The notes beneath the pieces were generated by a model. The model was not told the origin of the DNA and ran no database searches. It saw only the letters and a program-made list of their open reading frames with translations. Positions 24,295 to 31,908 of a stretch of DNA of 39,168 nucleotides are shown here, piece by piece. The DNA is from Opitutaceae bacterium UBA3033 (GTDB taxonomy: Bacteria; Verrucomicrobiota; Verrucomicrobiia; Opitutales; Opitutaceae), in assembly GCA_002367815.1 (NCBI GenBank), contig DFDG01000131.1, forward strand, positions 1 to 39,168, in the 5' to 3' direction. A program made the translations under genes and the position numbers. The number at the start of each line of letters is the position of its first letter. Position 1 is the first letter of the stretch.

Positions 24295-25965
24295 GTGTCT
24301 GATGATTCATTAGAATCCTACGTCGATCCTTACGCCGAACGTCCGTCGTTCTGGAGTCGGCATGAAGCGGGAGTTTGGGCCGCGGGAATTTTCGTGCTCA
24401 CGGTGGTATTGACGGTGTTTTCGTTTCCACCTTACCCCACGCCGGAATTTGCCTACGCGTTTGCGTCTCCCGCGATTTTCTGGGCTTACATGCGCCCGTC
24501 GTTCAGACTTTATGCAGTCACAATGTTTGCCGCCCAAGCGGTGGCATGGACCATAATTTTGGGTTGGTTGCACAATGTGACTTGGGGCGGGTTGTTGCTA
24601 CTCGGACCGTTCACCGGTGCTTGGGTGGGGTTGTGGTATCTGGCGGTGTGGTGGGCCATGCCATTGATCAATCTGCATCCGCCATTGCGTCGGGTATTGG
24701 GTGTCTTGGGCTTGGCCGCCTTGTGGGTGTTTATCGAATGGACCCGCACTTGGGTATTGGGCGGATTTCCCTGGTTACCTTTGGCCGCCAGTCAGTGGCA
24801 ACGTTCGATATTGTTGCAGATTGCTTCGTTCACCGGGGCCTATGGCGTGTCGTTTATCCTGATCACTTTCAATCTGGGGTTTGCCGCCTATGGACACCGC
24901 CTCTTGCGTGAAAAGCATAGTGGTTTGCGTAAACGCAGCCCGGAATTCATGGCCGCGTTATTGGTCCTTATGTTTCCGTCGTTTTTATTGATGAGCGAGG
25001 CCTTCAATCAGGATCGCCAACCCCTTGGGCGTTTTTCCTTGGTGCAACCTTATGTGCCCCAGACTGTGAAATGGGACCCGGCGATGGGTCCTGGAATTCT
25101 GAATACGTTGGAGGAGGTTACCCTCAATGCGGCGTTGGACCGACCCGACGTGATATTGTGGCCCGAAGCCGTGACCCCATGGGCCGTCAAAGGCGATAGC
25201 ACGGCCAAGGAATTTGTGGAGGCGCTATCATCCCGCGCGAACATCCCATTGATGCTCGGATCCATCGCGGTCGAAAATCGTGGGCAGGCGGATGAAGCCT
25301 GGTTCAATGGCGTATTTGTCGTATCCCCGAAAGAAGGGCTGTTTCCGGGTTATTACGCGAAACGACACTTGGTGCCATTTGGTGAGTTCGTGCCTTTGCG
25401 CCCGATTCTGGGTTGGCTCAGTAAATTTGTGCCCATTGGGGATGATTTCCAAGCGGGTGCGGATTCACATCCGCTGTTGGTTCCATTGCGTGGGGGGGCA
25501 TTGGTGGTGGGTCCGTTGATCTGCTACGAAGACATCTATCCTCAATTGGCCCGCTCGAGTGTCCGTTCCGGGGCAGAAGTGCTCACAGTGCACACCAACA
25601 ATGGCTGGTTCGGTGAGGGTGGGGCGGCGTATCAACAGGCCGCTCATTCGGTGTTAAGGGCAGTGGAAACACGCCGACCGGTGGTGCGGGTGGGCAATGG
25701 CGGCTGGAGTGGCTGGATTGATGAATTTGGCAACATCCGGCAAACCGTGACTGATCATACGGGCAGTATTTATTTTCGCGGATCGCAGCTCGCCAAAGTC
25801 ACGCGCGATCGACGCTGGGTGGGGCGGCAAAGTTTCTATACCCAACACGGCGACTGGTTTGTGCTGACTTGCGCGGCCCTGGCCCTGCTGGGCGGACTGA
25901 TGCTCAAGCTTGTTCTGCCACCCAAACCAGCACCGATTGAGACGAACGAGCCGGTGGTTTTGTAG
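24295..25965 (+). CDS. lnt: Apolipoprotein N-acyltransferase
   Basis: Adds the third acyl chain to the N-terminal cysteine of lipoproteins in the inner membrane, needed for sorting to the outer membrane. The 556-aa protein has about seven hydrophobic N-terminal segments, then a periplasmic nitrilase-like domain and a final membrane helix (FVLTCAALALLGGLML). The catalytic triad is visible: Glu291 (WPEAVTP), Lys356 (YYAKRHLVPFGEFVP) and Cys410 (LICYEDIYP). The start is GTG at 24295. It sits 14 bases after secA, an arrangement that places two export/envelope genes together. A long cytoplasmic N-terminus (ESYVDPYAERPSFWSRHE) precedes the first membrane segment. Confidence 0.94.
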   Translation: MSDDSLESYVDPYAERPSFWSRHEAGVWAAGIFVLTVVLTVFSFPPYPTPEFAYAFASPAIFWAYMRPSFRLYAVTMFAAQAVAWTIILGWLHNVTWGGLLLLGPFTGAWVGLWYLAVWWAMPLINLHPPLRRVLGVLGLAALWVFIEWTRTWVLGGFPWLPLAASQWQRSILLQIASFTGAYGVSFILITFNLGFAAYGHRLLREKHSGLRKRSPEFMAALLVLMFPSFLLMSEAFNQDRQPLGRFSLVQPYVPQTVKWDPAMGPGILNTLEEVTLNAALDRPDVILWPEAVTPWAVKGDSTAKEFVEALSSRANIPLMLGSIAVENRGQADEAWFNGVFVVSPKEGLFPGYYAKRHLVPFGEFVPLRPILGWLSKFVPIGDDFQAGADSHPLLVPLRGGALVVGPLICYEDIYPQLARSSVRSGAEVLTVHTNNGWFGEGGAAYQQAAHSVLRAVETRRPVVRVGNGGWSGWIDEFGNIRQTVTDHTGSIYFRGSQLAKVTRDRRWVGRQSFYTQHGDWFVLTCAALALLGGLMLKLVLPPKPAPIETNEPVVL

Positions 25966-26163
25966 TCAGGACTTTTTGATTCTCGCGGAATCTTTCTTGT
26001 TGGTATCCGGTTTCGCCCGGCGCACCTTGGGTCGGGGGCGCGGTTTGCCACCATGCAGTCCGGGCAACCACGGCGAGCCCAAGCGAACACATTCATCACA
26101 CATGGCGTCGATGCTGGGTGCAGACGGAGGGGAGGCAAGCTGGTTGAGAAAGTGAACTTCCAT
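25966..26163 (-). CDS. Small basic protein, unknown function (uncertain)
   Basis: A 65-aa frame lying tail-to-tail with lnt, starting from an ATG 47 bases before the divergent rhaI start. It has a CDEC pair in the middle and a strongly basic, proline-rich C-terminus (GGKPRPRPKVRRAKPDTNKK). There is an in-frame GTG 8 codons upstream. I do not recognise it. It fills an otherwise empty 245-base gap and its composition is reasonable for a small nucleic-acid-binding protein, but it could be chance. Confidence 0.35.
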   Translation of the reverse strand: MEVHFLNQLASPPSAPSIDAMCDECVRLGSPWLPGLHGGKPRPRPKVRRAKPDTNKKDSARIKKS

Positions 26164-26210
26164 AATTTCGGAACTGACTTTGCCCACTGATTCCTCAATT
26201 ACTGGAGGTC

Positions 26211-27410
26211 ATGACGCCAAAATCCCTACGTCGCGCCGTCGAGGCGCTCGCTTCCTTCAAAATTGAAACGCCCAGCTGGGGCTATGCCGATACGGGCACG
26301 CGGTTCGGAAAGTTTTTTCAGGACGCGGCCGCGATCGACACCAACGACAAACTGGCCGATGCCGGCCAGGTTCATGCCCTGACCGGGTGTTGCCCGACGG
26401 TGGCGGTGCACGTGTTGTGGGATTTCGTGCAAGGCGAGGACCCCAAAAACACCGCCAAGATGGCGCGCAAACACGGCGTGAAAATCGGCGCGGTGAATCC
26501 CAACGTCTTCCAGGATCAGGAATACAAGTGGGGCTCCTTTGCGAACAACGATCCCAAGATTCGCGAACGTGCATTTGAGCATTGCTCGTATTCGGTGGAC
26601 ATCATGAAAGCGGTGAACAGCGAGTATCTTTCCCTCTGGTTTGGCGACGGCACCAATTATCCCGGCCAAGGCAGCATTCGGGAGCGCAAAGCCAACTTTG
26701 AGCAGTGCTTCAAGGCGTTGCACAAGAAACTCGGCCCGAAGCAATACATGCTCATCGAATACAAACCTTTCGAGCCGGCGTTTTATCAGACGGACGTGGC
26801 GGATTGGGGCATGGCCTACGTGTATTCCAAGAAAGCCGGCCCCCGCTCCAAGATCTTGGTCGATATCGGGCATCACTACAATGCGACCAACGTGGAACAG
26901 ATCGTCGCATGGTTGCTCGATGAAGACATGTTTGGTGGTCTGCACCTGAATGACCGTCGTTACGCTGACGATGATCTGACCTTGGGTTCGATCGACCCTT
27001 ATCAAATCTTCCGGGTCTTCCATGAGATTCATTTCTTTGCCTCCGATCGGGGTAAGATGCCGAAGATCCCCTACATGGTGGACCAATGCCACAACGAGAA
27101 ACCCAAGGTCGAGGCCATGCTGCAAACCGTGGCGATGGCCCAGGATCTTTACGCTAAGGCCGCCATTGTTGACCACGACGCATTGCGCCGGGCTCAAGCC
27201 AAGAACAACGTCATCGACGCCGAACTGATTCTGAAAAAAGCGTTCTTTACCGACGTGTCCCCGGCGATTGCCGCTTTCCGCAAGCAGAACAAACTGCCGG
27301 GCGATCCACTCGCCGAGCATCGTCGCCAAGGCTACGAAAAGAAAGCCGCCGCCGACCGTAATCGCCGCCGCAAGGACATGGGCATCACGCGCGGTGGCAG
27401 CTTCGCCTGA
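26211..27410 (+). CDS. rhaI: L-rhamnose isomerase-type sugar isomerase (RhaI family)
   Basis: A TIM-barrel aldose-ketose isomerase of the Pseudomonas stutzeri RhaI type, which converts L-rhamnose to L-rhamnulose and can act on other sugars. The 399-aa protein shows PSWGYADTGTRFGKF near the start, WFGDGTNYPGQG, IEYKPFEPAFYQTD with the metal-binding Glu, LVDIGHHYNATN and LHLNDRRYADDDLT with metal-binding Asp/His residues. The C-terminal ~40 residues are basic and may be a lid or tail. GGAGG lies only 2 bases before the ATG, too close for an ordinary Shine-Dalgarno role. No rhamnulokinase, aldolase or transporter is adjacent, so the pathway is split. Confidence 0.88.
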   Translation: MTPKSLRRAVEALASFKIETPSWGYADTGTRFGKFFQDAAAIDTNDKLADAGQVHALTGCCPTVAVHVLWDFVQGEDPKNTAKMARKHGVKIGAVNPNVFQDQEYKWGSFANNDPKIRERAFEHCSYSVDIMKAVNSEYLSLWFGDGTNYPGQGSIRERKANFEQCFKALHKKLGPKQYMLIEYKPFEPAFYQTDVADWGMAYVYSKKAGPRSKILVDIGHHYNATNVEQIVAWLLDEDMFGGLHLNDRRYADDDLTLGSIDPYQIFRVFHEIHFFASDRGKMPKIPYMVDQCHNEKPKVEAMLQTVAMAQDLYAKAAIVDHDALRRAQAKNNVIDAELILKKAFFTDVSPAIAAFRKQNKLPGDPLAEHRRQGYEKKAAADRNRRRKDMGITRGGSFA

Positions 27411-27498
27411 GCACTTAGAATTTCGCTGGCCTCACCCGATGTAACTTGTTCGCTCCGAAACGAATCATCCTCTGTTAACCGCGGATGGTGATTCACCG

Positions 27499-27883
27499 GT
27501 GGACATGGTGCAGGATTTTGCCCGTCGTTATACTGCTGCTTGGTGCAGTCAGAACGCGGCCAGTGTCGCGGCTTTTTTTCTTGCCGGACGGCTCCCTGAT
27601 CATCAACGGGGTTCCTTAGGTGGGGCGAATCGCTATCACCCGGGCAGCCCAGGATTTCATGACGGCATTCCCCGATATGGTGGTTACGATAGAGGATATT
27701 TTCTCTGTGGGAGACCGGTTTATTTACAAGTGGAAGCTTACGGGCATCAATATCGGATCAGCGGGCAAGACTCGCAAAGTCAGCATCAGTGGTTTCGAGG
27801 AATGGTGGTTTGGTTCGGATAGTTTGGTCTGCAAATCTCTGGGTCACTTCGATCAGCAAGATTACCAGCGTCAACTCGCGTAA
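27499..27883 (+). pseudogene. SnoaL-like domain protein, broken by a frameshift and a stop
   Basis: The frame from 27499 or 27505 reads DFARRYTAAWCSQNAASVAAFF, the usual opening helix of SnoaL/NTF2-like proteins. At a run of seven T (27573-27579) it leaves the conserved frame. The frame shifted by one continues LPDGSLIINGVP, then an in-frame TAG (27617-27619), then VGRIAITRAAQDFMTAFPDM and on to the stop at 27883. With one T fewer and a sense codon in place of TAG, a normal ~127-aa SnoaL protein results. TCG (Ser), as in PSVGR-type relatives, would be a one-base change. Two independent lesions argue for a true pseudogene rather than a single sequencing error. The substrate of the ancestral protein is unknown. 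Confidence 0.8.
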
Positions 27884-28000
27884 GTGGTAAGGGTCCACCA
27901 ATTCAACTAATCAGGGGTTGAGTGCATAGTGATAAAATACCACTAAAAGTGATAGCGGCCTATTGCGCGAATCCGAGCAATGTGGCAGTATTCGGCCTCA

Positions 28001-29014
28001 ATGAATTCCCCGAAATCGCTCACGCCCCAACAAGTCAGTTTCTTCCACGAGGAAGGTTATTTGATCGTGCCTGATGTATTTGATCCGACGGATCTGGAAC
28101 CACTGCGCAATGCGCTGCACGACGAGATCGAACGGAAACTAAAGACAATGCGGGCCGAGGGTAAGGTGGCCAACATCCATGCTGATCTGGATTTTGATCA
28201 TCGTTTGGCGGCCATTCATCGTGATTCCAGTGATAATGGGGTGGAATTGATCAGGCATCTGGAGGGTCTGCGCGGGGGAGGGTTTCACGCTCCGGAGATG
28301 TTTGATGTGATCGCCCATCAAAAATTAATTTCCGCCGTAATAGCGCTATTGGGCACAAAGGAAGTGGTGGCCTCTTCGGTTTACCGTATTCGCCCCAAAC
28401 TTCCTGCCATTGGCCGTGGCAATGTGCCTTGGCATCAGGACAGCGGTTACTTTGCCGAGCATTGTGACAAGCAGATGATCATCACTTGCTGGGTGCCATT
28501 GGTGAATGCGACGATTGAAAACGGTTGCATGCAGATTCTGCCGCGCACGCATCAAGGCAAAGTCGCGAAGCATCACACCGGCGGTAATGCCGGGTTCCTG
28601 GTTATCAAGGACGAGGACCTGCCGGATGATCCGCGCAAAGCGATTTCAGCAATTTGCCCACGAGGTGGAGTTATCTTCATGACCAATCGCACGCCGCATT
28701 GCTCGACGCCCAACTACTCTGATCATATCCGCTGGAGTGCCGACCTTCGTTTCCAATCGGCCGAGGTCCCCAGTAACGTGGGCATGTGGCCGGAGTTGAT
28801 CGACGAAAATGGCAAGGCCGACGACGAATTTTACGAGAAGATCAATGTGGCGTGTTACCCACCCGAAGCCGATTTTCTGGTCCATAGTGAAAAACACCCC
28901 GAGTTGGTGACGGACTACGCTGAATACGTGAAACGGCGCGAAACGTATGATCGCACCACCGCCACCTTTTCGGCATTTCGGCGTTGGCCCGAGAGTGCCG
29001 CCACGGTGAAATAA
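28001..29014 (+). CDS. Phytanoyl-CoA dioxygenase family protein (second copy)
   Basis: A 337-aa Fe(II)/2-oxoglutarate oxygenase of the PhyH type, only distantly similar to the copy at 13690. It opens SLTPQQVSFFHEEGYLIVPDVF. The metal triad is His145/Asp147 (PWHQDSGYF) and His233 (RTPHCSTPN), with Arg244 (DHIRWSADLRF) placed to hold 2-oxoglutarate. Between them, NGCMQILPRTH is the typical strand around the active site. The ATG at 28001 is preferred over one seven codons upstream because it gives a compact N-terminus. Its C-terminal HPELVTDYAEYVKRRETYD helix extends the family core. Substrate unknown; the frame is intact although it follows a pseudogene. Confidence 0.9.
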   Translation: MNSPKSLTPQQVSFFHEEGYLIVPDVFDPTDLEPLRNALHDEIERKLKTMRAEGKVANIHADLDFDHRLAAIHRDSSDNGVELIRHLEGLRGGGFHAPEMFDVIAHQKLISAVIALLGTKEVVASSVYRIRPKLPAIGRGNVPWHQDSGYFAEHCDKQMIITCWVPLVNATIENGCMQILPRTHQGKVAKHHTGGNAGFLVIKDEDLPDDPRKAISAICPRGGVIFMTNRTPHCSTPNYSDHIRWSADLRFQSAEVPSNVGMWPELIDENGKADDEFYEKINVACYPPEADFLVHSEKHPELVTDYAEYVKRRETYDRTTATFSAFRRWPESAATVK

Positions 29015-29180
29015 ATCTGAGTTTCCCGTTTCGAGATCGTTGGCCGGCAGGTGAACCACTGACGAAGTGATCGATCTGGTTGATCACTAAACTAAGTAAT
29101 CTTTGGGGAGGCGTTAACAACGCATAGGATAGCCGGCGCTTTGCGTTGCGGAAACAAGTATCCGCGTCCTTAATTGTTTC

Positions 29181-29831
29181 ATGCCTTCAGACGCAACCTA
29201 CTCGAACCGGGAGGAGCTCACCAACAGTTTGACTCACGGGGTTGGGATTGGTTTGAGCGTCGTAGGCCTGGTTTTGTTGGTGGTCTATTCCGCGTTGCAT
29301 GGTGATGCGTGGCACGTGACCAGCACCGCGATATTCGGCACCAGCCTTATTGCTCTTTATACCGCATCGACCCTTTACCACAGTTTCCGCTCTCCCGCGT
29401 TGAAACAATTGCTACGCAAATTCGATCATGCCGCGATTTTTCTGCTGATTGCTGGCAGCTACACCCCGTTCCTGCTCGTGAGTCTGCGGGGCACGTGGGG
29501 TTGGAGCCTGTTTGGCATCGTTTGGGCTCTGGCCGTGATCGGGATTGGGTTGAAATTTAAGTTTGCTGGCCGTTTTCGAGTGATTTCTACCCTGATTTAT
29601 TTGGGCATGGGTTGGCTGGTGGTGGTCGTGGCCAAACCTTTGATCATTGCGCTGCCCCCGGCGGGACTCATCTGGCTGGCGGCGGGTGGTGCATGCTATT
29701 CATTTGGCACTATTTTCTATCTGGCCAAGCGCCTGCCTTATCATCACGCCGTCTGGCATCTGTTCGTGCTCGGCGGAAGTATATGCCACTGGATCGCGGT
29801 GTTTTTCTATGTCGTCCCGCATAAAGTTTAA
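29181..29831 (+). CDS. trhA: Hemolysin III family membrane protein (PAQR-like)
   Basis: A 216-aa protein with about seven membrane segments, of the YqfA/TrhA/hemolysin III group related to animal PAQR receptors. The conserved features are NSLTHGVGIGLS at the start, LYHS (first metal-binding His, with SFRSPALKQLLRKFDHAAIF) and the two late histidines in AVWHLFVLGGSICHW. In relatives these His/Asp residues bind zinc and TrhA contributes to membrane-fluidity homeostasis; haemolysis has rarely been shown. The ATG at 29181 follows a 166-base gap with two small inverted repeats and no gene. Confidence 0.92.
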   Translation: MPSDATYSNREELTNSLTHGVGIGLSVVGLVLLVVYSALHGDAWHVTSTAIFGTSLIALYTASTLYHSFRSPALKQLLRKFDHAAIFLLIAGSYTPFLLVSLRGTWGWSLFGIVWALAVIGIGLKFKFAGRFRVISTLIYLGMGWLVVVVAKPLIIALPPAGLIWLAAGGACYSFGTIFYLAKRLPYHHAVWHLFVLGGSICHWIAVFFYVVPHKV

Positions 29832-29933
29832 TCGTGGGATTGCCACTTAAGTCTTAAATAAGTGGGTGGGCCCCTGAGTGGCATTTGTAGTGTTAGCCGG
29901 GAAAACTTTGTCATAGTGATCAAAATAATACTC

Positions 29934-30725
29934 ATGAATTCACTACGCCTTACCCCTCTGTTTCGCGGCTTATTTCTGAGCTTGATCTTATGTAGCTCCT
30001 GGAACGCTTTCGCTGACGAACCCGAATATACGACCACCGCCTCCGGTTTGAAATACGTGATAACACGTCCCGGTGCGGGTGCCATTGCCCAATCCAATCA
30101 AGTGGTCATCGCGCACTACACCGGCACTTTAATGGATGGCTCGGTATTTGACAGCTCGCGGCCGAGAAATACCCCGTTCGCATTTACGCTCGGTAAGAAG
30201 CAAGTAATCAAAGGATGGGACGAAGCCTTTGCGCTTTTGCGCATCGGCGATCAAGCGACATTGATCATTCCTCCCGAACTGGCTTATGGCGATCGTGACC
30301 GCGATCCGATTCCCCTAGGTTCAACGCTCAAATTTGAAGTCGAGATGATGGATATCAAAGCCCATGCGTTGTCAGACCTCCTGCAGGAGACAATTGATGC
30401 GAGTGGACTCGAGCAGGCTCTCACCAAGTTCAGGGAATTGCAGGCCAAGGATTTTGCGGATTATTACGTCAGCGAATCTCAACTCAATGGCCTCGGTTAT
30501 GGTTACCTGCAAAAGGAGAAATTGGATGAGGCGCGGGCGGTATTCACCCTCAACGTCGAACTGTTTCCAGATTCCGGCAACACCCACGACAGCTACGGTG
30601 AAGTCCTCTTGCTGATGGGGGAAAGAGAAGCGGCTCTGCGGTCTTATCAAACTTCACTCGCGCTCGATCCAACCAATGAGAATGCCAAGAAAGTCATCGA
30701 AGAGATCATGGCCCATATGCGATAG
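29934..30725 (+). CDS. Exported FKBP-type peptidyl-prolyl isomerase with C-terminal TPR
   Basis: A 263-aa protein with a signal peptide (core LFRGLFLSLILCSSW, cleavage likely after AFA), one FKBP domain and a C-terminal helical region. The FKBP part begins EYTTTASGLKYVI and has VVIAHYTGTLMDGSVFDSS, FTLGKKQVIKGWDEA and IPPELAYGDRDRDPIPLGSTL, which contain the usual active-site tyrosine, Asp-Ser and Trp. The tail has tetratricopeptide-type repeats: LNGLGYGYLQKEKLDEARAVF and TNENAKKVIEEI-like helices. It probably folds periplasmic proteins. The ATG at 29934 is chosen because it puts the signal peptide first; the longer frame adds unrelated residues. The fused TPR suggests docking to a partner protein, which is inference. 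Confidence 0.9.
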   Translation: MNSLRLTPLFRGLFLSLILCSSWNAFADEPEYTTTASGLKYVITRPGAGAIAQSNQVVIAHYTGTLMDGSVFDSSRPRNTPFAFTLGKKQVIKGWDEAFALLRIGDQATLIIPPELAYGDRDRDPIPLGSTLKFEVEMMDIKAHALSDLLQETIDASGLEQALTKFRELQAKDFADYYVSESQLNGLGYGYLQKEKLDEARAVFTLNVELFPDSGNTHDSYGEVLLLMGEREAALRSYQTSLALDPTNENAKKVIEEIMAHMR

Positions 30726-30826
30726 AATAAGACTGGGTGACATCGACTGCTCACAGAAATGATCAGCATTAAGTAACCCCAATCTTGTCGTGTGGGCCTA
30801 AGTAGTTTCTCTTGCTGGCCTAAGTT

Positions 30827-31202
30827 TCACTCCGGGCCACAGATCACTGCTTCGATGCGGTAGCCATCGGGATCAAAGACGAATGCGGCGTAATAGTTGG
30901 GACCATATTCCGAGTGCACACCGCTGCCTCCATTATCTTTGCCCCCGTGGGCTATGGCCGCTTGGTAAAACGCATCGACCGCGGCACGATTGGGCGCAGC
31001 GAAAGCCTGATGAAAACCGTCTTGGGGAACACTGATCGGTTGGTCCTGCAGTTTCAGCGCAAATTTATCCTGATTATCCACCACGCCGTAGCCGACGAAA
31101 TACTCGCCCTCGCCCACGCGTCGGTAACCGGGCGCGCCCAAGGCGGCATCGTAAAATTTACCGGCGCGTTGCAGATCGTTGGTGGCGATGGAGCACGTGC
31201 AT
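30827..31202 (-). pseudogene. VOC (glyoxalase-fold) protein, out of frame at its start
   Basis: The conserved part reads SIATNDLQRAGKFYDAALG, then YRRVGEGEYFVGYG, HQAFAAPNRAAVDAFYQAA and FVFDPDGYRIEAVI, a standard VOC-fold glyoxalase-like protein. In the conserved frame there is no usual start codon upstream of the TTG at 31141 before a TAA at about 31205-31207, although conserved N-terminal residues extend well beyond 31141. An ATG at 31202 lies one base out of frame: four bases instead of three separate it from the conserved codons. A one-base insertion in codon 2, or a two-base deletion, would explain this. If the TTG at 31141 is used, a 104-aa protein without its first beta-strand and helix results. 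Family role: metal-dependent lactone, glyoxal or antibiotic chemistry. Confidence 0.6.
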
Positions 31203-31273
31203 CGTTATAGAATTTTTTGAGTAGACGCGGTTTACCTTAATTGCCCTTTCACCCCTGAAAACATGACAAACAA

Positions 31274-31300
31274 TAGGACGGTTGGGGACAACCGTCCCTA
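31274..31300. repeat. Short palindromic intergenic repeat (copy 2)
   Basis: A perfect 9-bp stem (GGACGGTTG at 31276-31284 with its inverse at 31289-31297) around GGGA, with partly matching TAG/CTA edges. It lies between the VOC-fold gene and tspO, in a gene-free stretch of about 130 bases. It is similar in design to the element at 31842 (GTAGGG-type edges and a CGGTT core). Confidence 0.75.
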
Positions 31301-31333
31301 CCTTTCATGCGTTCTAAACGCCCTCAGCGAGTT

Positions 31334-31816
31334 TTAGCGGTTGAGCCACCAGATGGCGGCATTGAGCGCAGTCGCGAAACTCACCCAAGCGAGATAGGGG
31401 ATCCACAAAATCCCGGCAATACGGTCAATCCTCCAAAAGGCCCGCTGGATGACCGCGAGCACCGACCATAGGGCTATGATCTCGACGAGAGCCCATTGGG
31501 GTTTTTGCAGACCGAAGAACAGGACCGACCAGAATGCGTTAAGGACAAGTTGGGTAAAGAAGAACCTGAGTGCCTTGCCGGTTTCGACCTTATCGCGACG
31601 GCGCCAGACCCGCCATGCGGCAATGCTCATCAAGGTGTAAAGGAGGGTCCAAGCCGGACCAAACACCCATGAGGGGGGATTCCACACCGGCTTGTTGAGC
31701 AACGGATACCAGGTGCGCACACTCTCGGCCGTGGCATAACCGCCGATCGCGGCAGCTAAAAATGAGGCCATAATGAAACCCACCAGCACGAGTCCTGATT
31801 TTTTGTTTATATTCAT
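31334..31816 (-). CDS. tspO: TspO/MBR family protein
   Basis: A 160-aa protein with five membrane segments, of the tryptophan-rich sensory protein/mitochondrial translocator (benzodiazepine receptor) family. Signatures are WYPLLNKPVWNPPSWVFGPAWTLLYTLMS, the QLVLNAFWSVLFFGLQ segment, and late WIPYLAWVSFATALNAAIWW with many Trp residues. In bacteria it binds tetrapyrroles and affects stress or pigment responses; the ligand here is unknown. The ATG at 31816 follows the N-terminal MNINKKSGLVLV. No photosynthesis or haem genes are nearby. Confidence 0.94.
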   Translation of the reverse strand: MNINKKSGLVLVGFIMASFLAAAIGGYATAESVRTWYPLLNKPVWNPPSWVFGPAWTLLYTLMSIAAWRVWRRRDKVETGKALRFFFTQLVLNAFWSVLFFGLQKPQWALVEIIALWSVLAVIQRAFWRIDRIAGILWIPYLAWVSFATALNAAIWWLNR

Positions 31817-31841
31817 GTTACCTTATCAGAATTCTCGAATG

Positions 31842-31871
31842 GTAGGGGCGGTTATCCTTAACCGCCCTTAC
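31842..31871. repeat. Short palindromic intergenic repeat (copy 3)
   Basis: A 13-base stem (31842-31854 with 31859-31871, one G-U pair) around TCCT, reading GTAGGGGCGGTTA and its inverse. It lies in the 92-base gap between the start of tspO and the end of the beta-helix gene, both on the minus strand. No T tract follows on either strand, so it is not an ordinary terminator. Confidence 0.78.
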
Positions 31872-31908
31872 GATTATCAGCGACCATTAGCGTGAATTAG
31901 CGGTTTAA

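Noticed and set aside
26226..27329. 367-codon minus-strand frame inside the sugar isomerase gene
   Set aside because: Shadow frame; the + strand gene is clearly the real one.
27573..27619. Programmed frameshifting at the T7 run of the SnoaL-like gene
   Set aside because: The downstream TAG would still stop translation, so slippage alone could not make the protein.
29066..29087. AGTGATC...GATCACT inverted repeat before the hemolysin-III gene
   Set aside because: Only 7 bp, with no T tract and no second copy; not enough to call an operator or terminator.
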